Of a stretch of 64,000 nt of DNA, positions 1 to 13,200 are shown in pieces. A model generated the notes under the pieces. It was not told where the DNA came from. It made no database searches and saw only the letters and a list, made by a program, of their open reading frames with translations. How positions within the stretch are numbered: position 1 is the first letter of the stretch; the number at the start of each line of letters is the position of its first letter. The stretch is from the NCBI GenBank assembly GCA_946800325.1, contig OX326960.1, positions 56,566,855-56,630,854 of the forward strand, in the 5' to 3' direction. The translations under genes and the position numbers were made by a program. The DNA comes from Luzula sylvatica (lineage: Eukaryota > Streptophyta > Magnoliopsida > Poales > Juncaceae).

Positions 1-1538
1 AAAGGTTCTTTTTTCTTATTACCTTTTATATCATTTATACCCCTCAGAATTATGCTGATTTGTATATTTGTATTTTATAGCATTATATAGCTTGAATATA
101 GAGCAATGTTCTATCACGTCGAGAACAATCCAGAAGGTTTCTGATGCTCTTCACGAAGAGTCTGTTCTTTCCCATCTTTCAATTGGTACCTTTTTTTTTC
201 TTTTATTCTACTCATTAAATCCCTTTAATTAATTATTTTGTTTTTATATAATTAAAATGATATATTTGGACAGGAAAAAATAACCCTATATCTGGAAATG
301 CCATGGTCAACTTATTCTCCAAACTTGCCTCCTTAAAAAGGTTTGCTTAGTTATAGCCTCTTTATATTTGCAATTCTTGAATATTTATAATAATTTTTGA
401 ATTATTTAAAATGTAGATTTTCTGAGCTGAGTCTGACTGGTATAAGACTCAACAAGCTCATACTCGACCAATTATGCAATCTTGCCAGCTCATCGAGTCT
501 ATCTGGCTTATTTCTAGGCGGCACTTGTATCGGACCTGTAAGCATTCTTTTAATTCATTAAATTAAATCATTTTCATGTTCTATTATTATTATTTATGAA
601 CTGTAATTGTCAAGGACGGAGCCGGAAAATTAATGGAGGAACTCTCCAGTGGATCTCAAGAGCTGCTGAAACTGGACATGTCCAGTTGTAACTTAACCTC
701 TAATACTTTCGCTAATGTTTGTAACCGTCTATCAGCACTGAGCTGCATTTTCCATCTCGACCTCTCTGGAAATTCAATTTCTCAAGAGGTTAATATTTAA
801 AATTTAAAAATTATTAAATCTGAAATTATTAGTAATAGAATTGATACAATTCCATTTGTGATAAACAATCAGGGTTCAGAAGCAATTGCAACAATGTTGA
901 GAAATTCGTTATGCAGTTTGAGAACATTAATTCTAAACCGGTGCAATCTTGGCTTGGCTGGTATAATTACATTAATACATTCTTTGTCAGGTTAGTTACT
1001 CATTTTCATAATTTCAATTTCTCCTTTTCTTAGTTATTATTCAATCATCATTAATATTATTATTTTAATAGATAATGATTCATTGGAGGAGCTCCATATT
1101 GCTGAGAACACAAGTACATCGTTAACCCCTATAATCCCTAACCCTAATTTAATTAATATGGAAGTTGCGGATAGTGAAGATGACGAACCCGTTAAAAACA
1201 CTACCAATAACACCAATAATAATAATAATGAAACTAAAATTAATAATTTATCCAAGTCTGACGGGAGTTGTGCCAGCTCGTGTAAGAGGAGTCTATACGT
1301 TGGGTCTCAGTCGATACAAGAACTTGCGGAGGCTTTAACGGGTGCGAATCAATTAAAATTGATTGATTTGAGTCGAAACGGGTTTGAAAAAGAGGTCGTG
1401 GACCCGTTATACTCTGCATGGGGATCCGGGTTGAGAGGCGGTGACTTGACACGCAAGCATGTGTCTAAGGACTTGGTTCATTTTTACGTGGATGGTGTTA
1501 GGTGTTGTGGTGTTAAACCTTGTTGTAAACGAGAATGA
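1..1538 (+). CDS. TSK: TONSOKU/BRU1-like LRR protein, 3' part
   Basis: This is the C-terminal part of TONSOKU (BRU1/MGO3), a nuclear protein that plants use for replication-coupled genome and chromatin maintenance and meristem organisation. The N-terminal TPR part lies left of the window. Exons read by phase and splice sites are 91-185, 274-340, 417-537, 615-788, 873-990 and 1072-1538; positions 1-4 may end another exon. Leucine-rich repeats are visible, for example [22 protein letters not shown] and [11 protein letters not shown]. An acidic stretch [10 protein letters not shown] and an Asn-rich run precede the last repeat. The end [16 protein letters not shown] matches the conserved cysteine-rich TONSOKU tail as I remember it. 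I see no frame break. Identity is by recognition, not alignment. Confidence 0.85.
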
Positions 1539-3559
1539 TTGTGCTGACGTGGCGGTTTCTGATTGGATGGAAGAAAGAACACATAATCTGGTAAAGATTT
1601 CTTAATTATCTTTTGTAGAACATGTTAGTGTAAATGGTCTGCTATTACAGGATACAAAGTACAAACTGGTACGAAGTTATTTTCTTGGGACAGTTGTCAT
1701 TTGACATTAAAAATTATTTTTAATAATGGAATTTGACTAATTCTTCACAATTTTTTTTTTTTAATTTGATCTTTCAGACGGGACAAGGGTTATTATGAAT
1801 TATTTATGCGAATTTTTGACAGTCGGTTCTTTTCTTGCCCTTCCAAACCTCCTAGGAGAGGATTGAATTAAAATCCCTGATTTGGAAAAAACTGACATTT
1901 TAGTTCTCGGGTTGATAACAACCCGGGATTTCAAGTCAGGGATTGCAACAGATCCAGAATCTTGGATGATTAGTTTTTTTTTTTCCAATCTTAAATTGTA
2001 ATAATAATAATAATAATAATAATCCGAATTTAGGCCAATGATATTATATAGAACCAGAAAATAACACGATTTTTGTTTCAGATGTTCTTAAAAAGGAATA
2101 ATCTGAAGTTACAGTTTGGGGTGTACAAAAAACTAATCCTATCTAGGGTTGTAAAGAAGATAGATTTTTTTTTTGAATGGTATCTGACAAGCGATCGTTT
2201 TCGTTACTGATACTTAATAATTTTTTTGAATATCGAAAACTAAGGAATGCAATCTCATATCATAAACAATGGCGATAATTACTTTTCAAATCCCAAATTG
2301 ATGAAATTTCTGGTCGTGAAGTACCATAGAGTACAATTCTCTATATTATATTAAAATAACTGCATATTTTAGGTTTTTAGGTCAAATTTCGTTTTGGTCA
2401 GTATCACAAGACTATTGAAAAGAGTTCTTATATATGTTTTTGGTCAGAGATTTTCCAAGGGTAATTTTCCAAGACTTTATGTATGTAATTATTTGAATAG
2501 GAGAGTTCTGTCATACATTTTATTTCTTCTAATGATACATTTATTTTGAAAAATATTTTGAGTAATTATTAATTAATGAGTATCTAGAGTAATTCTCAAA
2601 TTTATTTATCAATGATCGGTAGGTTAAATAAAAAATTTGTATTGTTCATTAAAAAAAAATATTTGATACATCTTACTAAATATCCAAAATATTTTTTTAA
2701 AAGTACGTGACATATAACTCTCCATTTGAATATACTACGCTAAACAAATGCAAATCTCTATCTTGAAAGCAAATTTAATTGGCCAAGCTATCACCTATTT
2801 TTTACTTACGCATACTAATTCAAACCGTGTTGACTAGGTCTTTTTTTTGTCATAAACAAAATGTAAAATCTCTTTAAATTCACAAGAAAATCTATAGACG
2901 ACACATTCGGCAAGTTTTCTACTCTCATTTGAAATAATCACAAGTTACGATAACCTTCTCCCATCTTTCATTGATTTGTGTAATTCATTGATTGGTTGCT
3001 TATTTTATTTACCTACTAAAATTGGATGTTATGGAGGAAACTTAAGAGTGGATAATTTCATTTCCATGAATAAAGAAAGAGGTCAATTGATTTGGTTGCT
3101 TAATTATATTGCTATGAATTATCACGATGGTTTAACCACTTTACATAAAGCATTGATATATAATTCCTCAAAAAAATAAAGCATTGATATGGAAGTGAAC
3201 TACATGGTACTTCATAAAAGTTGAAGGCCTTCTTCAATTTCTTCATTTACGGTACTTTCATTTTCGTTAACTTCATTAGAGGTTAAATAAAGGAAAAAGA
3301 AACCAAATTAATTAACAATAATGTCCACCAATTATGCATCGAAAGTTGGCAAAGCTCATGCCACCTTATGATAATACATTATTGTTATCACAAACCTCAA
3401 TTTTCTGTTTCATTTCAATTAGTATATACATTTCTTCTCCAATTCCATTTCTACATTTGGTAACTATTTTTGCAGACACGTTTGATTTGATTAATAGATA
3501 TTCCTTTCCTTTTCGAACAGTGATTTTGCTACTAGGAACAAAGCACTCTGAGATTCAAA
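1539..3559. other. Intergenic, TSK 3' flank and bHLH 5' flank
   Basis: AT-rich sequence between two genes on the same strand. It contains a (TAA)n microsatellite at about 1999-2023 and an imperfect inverted segment at about 1875-1950 (ATCCCTGATTTG against CAAGTCAGGGAT). No domain could be recognised in the short open frames, including one at 2976-3179. The bHLH promoter and 5' UTR should lie in the last few hundred bases, but no clear TATA box could be assigned. Confidence 0.5.
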
Positions 3560-6484
3560 ATGGAAGAATTTTTTGAATCTTCTTTTGGAGCACCACCATT
3601 AACAAGTTTCACCCGAGAAAATTCGGACTTCAATTTGCTCCATCATTGCACCTCTCCTGAGTTTACTAATGTATATATTGCAAATAATAACACGGAAAAC
3701 TATCTCTTTCCTTATTCAGAATATCCCCAATCCTTTATCGGCGACACCTCATTTTTATCGGATTCAAGTATCTTTCCTTTTCTATACTCGAACGATAATT
3801 TAATGGGGGAGAATATGGTCGAATTGATTAATTGTATGGAGGACAAAGATAATAATAATACCATGGCGGCAAATTTTTTTGATAAGAGTCAGAGCAGCAG
3901 TACTTCGCCACACATGGCAGCGAACCAACTGGTAAACATTACATTTTATTTTGAAATTGAACTTTTCAGAATCAAACCGTCCATATTTCGTGGTTTATAA
4001 AAACCAACAATTTTCCTGATCATTGACTACTGAGTCTAATAATTTATGTAGGTTGAAAACGAGATCTACGAGCACAATTCCCCTATTTTCGATCCCAAAT
4101 CCATGTCAAATGGTAAAGCAATATTACTCGAAGGAGACAGACTAAGCGAGGAAAATAATCTCACCTCCTTATTATCTTACGAGACGCCAAAGGTACAAAA
4201 CTCTTAATTTAAGGGGATTATTATCTTGCTCATGATATGATAGATTGATCCACCTCTAACCATCACAAAATATAATACAGAATGCGCGTTTTTTTTATAA
4301 AATATATAAACTTTTGCGGGAAAACAAAATACTCCATATGGGGTTTCCGAATATCTAGCTATAGCTCTTCGTAAGGGATTTTGCTGAACCTACTGTGTCC
4401 ATATCTTTCAAGTGTGATTTGAGTCAAGTAGTATGAAAGGAACTGTCGACTTGATGTGTTAGTACCAGCCAGGTGCACAATCAAGCATTCTTCCTAAGCC
4501 AAGCCCTCAAAGGCAGTCCCGGTTGGTAGCTTGCAGGTCCGATCGTTAGGGTGTCAGCCACTTCGACAAAGACTGATCGGGTCTACCAAACATTTCACTG
4601 TCTTCATGTTGTAGAGATATTTCTTGGTTGCATAACAACTTTTATTGTTGTGTTGGTGGAGAGCATGGGTACGACGAATTGTGTGCGCGCCCTAGTAAAT
4701 TCTATCTCATCGGGACACTTTTCCGGGACGTAAGATTTTGCTTGGTTTGGAGGTAAAAAGAAGGGATGGGGAAAAAAGAATAAATTATTAAGAATAAAAA
4801 AATATCCTATCCATAGTTGATTTAGAGAAAGGGGAATGAAGAGTAAATTGAGAGAATATACTTATATGTTATATGTATCATATTATATTCTTTATTTTGA
4901 AAATAATTTATATAAATTCAACAAATTAAATTCTAAAACTATGATAATGTAAAATATCAAATTATAACATATCTTAAACATAAAAAAAAAAAATTCATAC
5001 TATGATATTTTTAAAAATATTTTGTTTTTCTTTCTAAAACACATTTTTTCACCATTTCCATTTAATACGAGATTATATTATCTTCCTTTTCCTTCCCTTT
5101 TCTCATCTACCCTCAAACCAAGCAAAGCCTAAGGGTGTGCGAGTTTTCCATGAAGGGAGGGAATGAAGGGGAAATGAATGAATGAGAAGGGAAGAAAATA
5201 TTTTTCTCTTGCTTCCCAGTTTTAAAATGAATAATGAAGGGGAAAAGAGGAGAATAAATAAGATAAAAAAAAATAACAATTTTATCCTTTGAATCATTGT
5301 TAATAATGAAACGAGAGAAATTTTGGGTACTAAAGTGTCATAATAATTTGTACCTTCCATTATCCTCCAAATTGGGGGGGACATGAATTATATTTTTTGT
5401 GTATATGAGAGAAATTATTTGCCATCAATTTCATTTTTTCTCATCTTAAAAAATCTTTGGAGCAAGATAAAAATTAACCTCCCTCTTTATTTCTTTGCCA
5501 AATGAAGAGTATCCGCAGCAAAATCGCCAATGAGAAATTCTAGAGAGAATTTTCTTTTTGACTAATATGCCCGTAGGCTTAGCAATTAAAGAGTAATAAC
5601 AGCAACAACATACATAAAATTTACAATAATTCACAATTAATAAAACCCATAAAACTGGCCTAGCAAACCAAAAAAGAAAAAAACATTAACTAACTTCTTC
5701 CAATTTATAAAAATGACCTTCATACGGTGAAATTCTCCATGCCCATAGCATCATCGGTAAATCATCCTCATAGTAGATTGGAGTATTCTCGCCAACAATG
5801 AGAGCCCGTTTGATTTGCAAAAATAAGAGAAATTTCGTGAAAAAAGTGAATTTCAGGAAAAGTATCAATTATTTTTGATTGATTTGCAAAAAGAGATCGA
5901 TTGTCATAACTGAAGTAATCTCTCTTGTCACTATTTTCCTACAACGTGTATTCCTAACAAACACACGCACACGCCCATGCACACGCCCACGCCCACGCGC
6001 ACACACACGCACACGCCCACGCCCACGCACACGCACACGCCCACACCCACGCACACACGCACGTTAATATGCATATATTTATAAATATTTTAAATTGGAA
6101 TATTGCGGTCCATGACGCTCGGACTGCACTTTACACGTGACCACTGCTATTACGCTCTATATCGATGATATAGCGCCGCCATCACCGCTATTTGCGCTAT
6201 AGCGAAGCTATTGCGGCATTTTAAAATCATTTATAATTATTATTAATTATATATTTATTAATATATTAAATACCTATTTATAATTATGCATCTGATATAT
6301 ATAAATTGTTAATTATATAATTATTTAATATATCAAATAAATATAATTTACATATATTATATTTATTAATATATTTTATAGATATGTAATATATATATAT
6401 ATATAGTGGGAGGCTAACCTACTTAATTAAGTACTAATGATTTTGTACTTAATGCTTGGTACTTAATTAAGTAGGTTAGCCTCC

Positions 6485-6540
<56 letters not shown>

Positions 6541-7076
6541 TGCTAAGAAGAATTCAAAAAAAAGAATCCAAAAAGAATCCACGGATGCAAAATATACTGA
6601 TGAAATTAACAAAATATACTATTAAAATTAGCAAAATATACTGATAAATCCAATATGTTAATATATTTAAAATTTAGAATAAAATAATATATTTTCAACA
6701 GTATATTTTGATAACTACAAGAATATATCTTGCTAGTTTCAACAGTATATTTTGGTCTCTGGATTTTTTTTTTGGATTTTTTTTATGAATTCTTGTTAGC
6801 ATTTATATATATATTGACTAATATCCTAATACCAAAAAATCAAACTCAATCTTTTTTTAACTTCAGATTTTTTCAATAAATATAACTGTGCATTACATAA
6901 TATTTTTTCTAAACAAATGCATTGTTATATGACACCACACCTGCCTCCTCTCCAATAAAATCTTCCACTTAATGTTCCTTCCTAAAGGTATGGGCTGGGA
7001 TATGCCGTGCTCCCCGTCTCCAAATTTTGTAAATCTTACTATGTTTATTACTGTATTATGCTATAATAATTTTTTG

Positions 7077-7113
<37 letters not shown>

Positions 7114-7192
7114 ACACACACACAAACCTTTAGGAAGATTATTTTTTGGAAAAAAATAAAACACCACACCACCCCCCGTATATATATTTATC

Positions 7193-7247
<55 letters not shown>

Positions 7248-10200
7248 CACGCACACACAACACGCACAATAAGCATGGTTTAGATTGGCCACTGTCATAA
7301 CATATTGTAATAGAAAATATGTTAAAACTAACGAGTGATGATATGAAGTTCTTTAAAATTCTCTCTCAATCTGTTGATGAGGTGATTAGTGTTAAGTGTG
7401 GTGTTAAATGAATAACTGATAAATGCTTACATGAATTCTGTTTAACACATGTGTATGTATTAAATAAGTATGTGTTGAACGAATATATAATAAATAAATA
7501 ATAAACCCGATTTAATACATATAATGTTCTAATTTAACACTTGTCTTATTTTATTTGTCCGATATATTATTAATTTCAAACGTGTTTCGTTTGTGTGAAT
7601 TTTGTGTGAATGCATTTAGAGGGAACACGTATATTTTTTCTAAACTAAATTAACACATATTTCGTTTTATGTCCGTCGTAAACCCAAATTATACGTGTGA
7701 ATTTAACAATGTGAGTTGCATCGCATTGTTTTTATGTTAGTTGTTTATTTATTATACTATTATGTTAAGAGAAATTATACACTTTCCCTGAGATTCTCCT
7801 CAACAATGCTGATTGCATCAGCATGACGTCACCGATTGAACGTTAATCCGCAACCCCATTTTGCCACCCAATTTGTCTAGTGAAACAAAACTCTCAATTA
7901 ACAGTTCAATGCAATGCAATTAATAGTCCAATCAACACATTTCGATTAACAGTTAATAGTAATTAACAAATATAGTAGTAATTGACAATAATTAGCAAGT
8001 ACGTTATATTAACTCGATTAGTACAATTTTAGATAATTAGCCCGATGGTTGGAAAAATTAACACTGATAATTATATTTTAATCAATACGATTCCCAAAAT
8101 ATGATAATTAACCGTACAGTTGTTAATTCATTCAAATTTATTAATTCATTGTGTGAACTTATACTCATTTCATATTTCTTGTAAACAAGAGAACCAGTTA
8201 ATTTGAATATTTATTAATTAATTTGTTAATTCACTCAAATTCAAATTTGTAAACAAATATAATAATTAAAATCAATCACACGGCCGTGGTCCACTACCGA
8301 GCAGCAAGGGAGGATCAATTTAACAATAATTAACTACCAGTTAATTGAAAGCACATTAATTTATTATTCAAATTTTTTTCTCCAATTAACAGTCAATTAA
8401 TAATTCACATTTTTGAAAATTTACTAATAATTCACATACAAGATTAATAATTACAAATTGACAAATTCAATTACATGCCAATTAAACAGGGAATTAACAT
8501 TACATACCAAATTAAACAAGAAAAATACAATAAAACAAGGAATAATGAATGAATTAAACATGAAATTCTAATACAATCAAATTAACCAATGAATTAACCA
8601 TTAACATATCGATTAATATCAGGAAATTAACCGTCGACAATGAAGGAAATCATCAAACAAAAATATTTGAATTACAAATTAAACATGAATTTTAATATTT
8701 GAATTACAAATATTTGAATTAACCATCAACTTCAAATAAAAGGAAATTACAAATTAATATTAATATTTTAATATTAATTTTCAGATCTGAAATTTTCGAG
8801 GAACAAAAATAGCAATAAAATAATCAAATAAATCATAAAATAAGGACAAAAATATTTTGAATTAGTTGCTAATTAACATCCCTTAATTTTAGATTTGAAT
8901 ATCGAGTAAATCCAAACAAATTTTCCAACGTTTCATCAGATTTGAAAATGTGCAAAAAAAAAAACTCAATAATCACCAAAAAAAAATGAGAAAGAAGAAT
9001 ACCATAAATTCAAATCGCGGCAAAAGCAAACAAAAAAAAAAACCATTACGAAAGGAAACATAACCATATCTCAAAAATCAGACCAAATCGAACAAAAATC
9101 TAACGAAAAACAACAAAAACACACAACAACAATGAAAAAACAAAATATCAGCCAAAGCCTCAAAAAAACAGCAAGAGCTCAGCAAAGACACACATAAAAT
9201 CTCAGCAAAAAGTCAGCAAGAACCCCACAACACGAAATCCACGCGAAAATTACTCAATATCCACAAAAAGACGAAATCCCACGTCCTGGCCTTCAACATC
9301 CTGAAGAGAGAGAGAGAATATTTGGCGGCTGAGAAATGAGGAGAGAGATAAAAGTTATGGTTATGATTTATATATGAGCTGACCCATTTGTGATTTTTTT
9401 GGAACCCGATTAACAGTTAATTCGAGAACCGATTAACGGTTAATAGCTGGCCGAGTTAATTTTAAGCACCGCGCGATTCTATATTTGAGTTCATTTTTTT
9501 TAATTGGAGCATTCCGTTACCAGCTGATATCATGCTGATTCAATCAGCATGCGCTGGGAGAAATGGAATATATGCTCTCTTGTGTTAAAATGACCTTAGA
9601 TTTTGGAGTGAGCTTTGTCTCTATACGGAAAGGAAAAAGGAGAAAAAATGGAGATAGAGCTTTAAGGTGGGGGCTATCAACTAACCGCCTTCACCCCCTC
9701 TCCTCCTCCTCCTCCTCCTCCTCCTCCTCTTTCCCACCCAACCCTATCTCGACTCCACCCGCACTAGATCTTCACCTCTCCTCACTATTAACCACCTCTC
9801 AACCCCACCCGAGCTCCACCCCTCTCCATTAAAACACACATCCTCCTCTTGAGCTCCACCACCCAACCCCATCTTCATGGTGGCTAGGGCTGTTAACGAA
9901 CCGAACTCAAACGAACCAAATCATGTTCGAGTTCGGTTCGAAACTTAGTAAACATTGTTCGGTTCGAAAATTTATCGAACATTATTCGGTTCGGTTCATT
10001 AATATTCCAAACAGTTCGGTTCGTTCGATATTTGTTTGAAAACTTAAAAAAAATCATATTTAATTTATTTTCTTTATATTTTATTAATAAAAAATATCAA
10101 ACTAAATTTTTAAAAAAATTAATAAAAACAAACTAAAATTTTAAATTTTAATATAAAAAAATAAAATTACATTTATAATCCACACAAAGTATAAATCTAA

Positions 10201-13200
10201 CCAAAATAAAACCCGAACTAATAAAGAAAATAAATATATATAAAAATATACCAAAAAGAAATCTATCATTGAAAAAGACATAAAATTATTTCAACTCATT
10301 TTTTATACGTGTGTTTAACATGAATTCTAATTTATAATGATTAATTTGAGTATTGACTCTAATTTATATTAATTAAAAAATATAATAATCGAACATTCGA
10401 ACGAACCAAATGAATACATTCAAGTTCGAGTCCGGTTCGTTAGTTATCGAACAATGTTCGGTTCGGTTCGATAAGAATTCGAACGGTTATCGAACGAACA
10501 ATTAACGAACAAACTCGAATCAAACTCAAACGAACATCGAACTTCGAACAAAATTCACAGCCCTATTCACGATCACGACAAAATCGGAGTTCCACCTCAT
10601 CTCATCCTCTCAAGTCTACATTGATGGCAATGAATCATGAACCTAGGCACATAGTAAATCTTACTGATAGCGGTGGTTGGCCGTTAACGGTGTAGAAAGT
10701 CAAGCTAACGATGGTCGACGAAGACTCAAGCGAAAAGAACGACCGCCGCCATGATGACGGCTAACTATAGTCATAATTTTTCTTTTCTTTTTTGGTTGTC
10801 GATTGAGCCATGTACAGTCGGCCATGAGCTCATAATTTTTCTTTTCTTTCATATTTAAGGAAATGCAATCCATTTTCTTAAATATAATCCGCAACTTTTG
10901 TTGCATTAAAAAAACATTATGTTAAAAACATTTGTTTACCAACCCTGTATTTATTTTTCGCAGCTTAAAACTGCCAAATACAAAGTTAACTTCTTAGAAG
11001 GTGATCAATCCCAAACAACTCATGTTACTGAAAGTGTCTCAAATGAACAAGTGAAGAGCACAAGAGCACGTCGCGGACGGGCCACTCATCCTCACAGTAT
11101 TGCCGAGCGTGTAAGTTCATCGTTCTAATTTGGGGTTTAAGTTTTTTTTTACCATTTTTTGTTTATTCATGTTATGTGGAAATAGAAATTGATAATTTTG
11201 GATTTTGTCCTGAAAATGCAGCAAAGAAGAGAAAAGATCACGACCGGAATGAAGAACCTTCAGGAACTTATACATTCGAACAAGGTACATAAAAGTGTTA
11301 ATATTTTCAATTTCACAGATTAATTTGAGTTACAAGGCCATTATTTAGGCATGTACAAGATTACATCACTAATCCACTAATCTAGAAACTACACACTAAT
11401 AGCATTAAATATCTATTCACTAGTGTCAAAAATCCATATCCACAACTACCTCCTTAACTATAACTAATGATAACTAACTAATCTAATATCCTCGTCAAGT
11501 TACCATTAACTTGTTGCCTAACACCCCAAAATGAGAGAGCTGAGAGTTTTTTGGTGAGAAAATCGGCAATTTGATCACCAGTACTCAAATAATGGACAAT
11601 GAGCTCCTTTTTAGCGACAATGTCACAAACAAAGTGAAATCAATCTTAATATGCTCAGTCCATGCATGAAATACCGGATAACGAGTTAAATGCATTACGC
11701 CTATATTGTCACAATAAAAATAGATGGAGATGGCAAGGAAATATGGAGTTTCCAAAGAAGATAATGTAGCTAAACTAGCTCGGAGATAGCACGACAATTT
11801 CTCGATATCCAGCTTCCGTGCTAAACCGGACAACGATTGGTTGTTTCTTAGATGACCAAGAGACCAAGTTGGGTCTAAGAAAAATGCAATAACCGGTGAC
11901 ATACTCGCATCATCGGGGCAACCCACCCAATCCGCATCTAAATAAGCACATAATGTAAGATCAATGGAATGACCAAAAAATGTCATATTGTAAATTACTT
12001 TTGAGATAACGGAGAATGCGTTTGACCGTGGTCCAATGTGGTTCGGTTGGAGGGTGCATAAATTGGTAAACCTTGTTGACGACAAATGAGATTTCGGGTC
12101 TAGTAATAATGACATATTGAATAGCGCCAGCAATACTCCGAAACAAGAAAGGATCACTCATCGGATCGCCATGATGTTTGGAAAGTTGCTCGCCCGAAAC
12201 AATGGAGCAACACAAAGTTTGGCTCCATCCAGTTTGGCTCCATCCATGAGAGATTCTGCGAGCTTCGATGTCTAGAAAATATCGAAGAGGTCCAAGATCT
12301 TTAAGAAAAAAATTGAGAGTGAAGATCAAGAATAAGATCATCAACATAAACAATATTAATGTGATATCTTTGCCATTATAACAAATGAAGAGTGAAGTGT
12401 TGGTTTTCGAAGACACGAAATCCTGATTAGTCAAATTTGTTCTTAATTTAGCGAACCAAGCATCAGTTGTTTGTTTCAATCCATAAAATTATTTCTTAAG
12501 TAAACAAACATGCGAGGAAGTAAATGATCACTAAAATCGGGTGGTTATTGCATGTAAACGGTTTCATCAAAGTCGCCGTTTAAGAAAGCACTATTAACAT
12601 CAAGTTTTCGAACGAGCCAATCTTTGGATAAGGAAAGAGGGAGCATAAAACATGATTGTCGGCTTAATGCCATGGCTAAAGGTCTCGGTATAGTCAATGC
12701 ATTTTTGCTTGATGAAAGTTTTTTGCTACAAGTCTTGTTTTGTAACGTTGAATAGTACCATCGGAATTTCGTTTGATTTTACAAAATCCATCTGCAATCA
12801 ATGTGATTGTGTGTCGTGAAAAGGAAAGTATAAGAGTCCAAGTGTTATTTTGACGGAGGGCATTAAATTCTTCTTGCATCGCCAATCACTGCTTGGAGTG
12901 TTTCTGAGCTTCCGTAAAGCATGTCGGCTCAAATTCATATTGCAAAATATAAATGGGGTGTTTAGTAGAGGTATACACTTCATGATCTTTAAATTGACGA
13001 GGATGTCTAGTGTTGTCACGAGAGCGGGTAGTCATTGGATGTGTAGAGAAAGCGGAAGGAAATTGTAGGGACTTCACCATGGAGAAGTGAAACATCATTA
13101 GGAGACGTGGTAGGTCTCTCGGATGAGGAATCATCAAGTATATTCATGGTGGTATGGATGGAAGTGGAGGCGAGCTCGAATGTGCAAGGTGGTTGAAAGG

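Noticed and set aside
2976..3179. 67-residue frame upstream of the bHLH gene
   Set aside because: No domain, homology or splice context; length is within chance for AT-rich DNA.
5869..6067. Arg/Thr/Pro-rich open frames on both strands
   Set aside because: Direct products of the CACACG microsatellite.
7048..7269. Gly/Val/Cys-rich minus-strand frame
   Set aside because: Translation of poly-C and CA repeats.
9563..9832. 89-residue frame with poly-Ser and Pro
   Set aside because: It spans the end of a transposon and a (TCC)n tract; no domain and no flanking gene structure.
9885..10565. TTCATGGT / TTCACGAT as target duplication of this hAT-type element
   Set aside because: Only 6 of 8 match and the left copy lies three bases away from the end, so it was not accepted.
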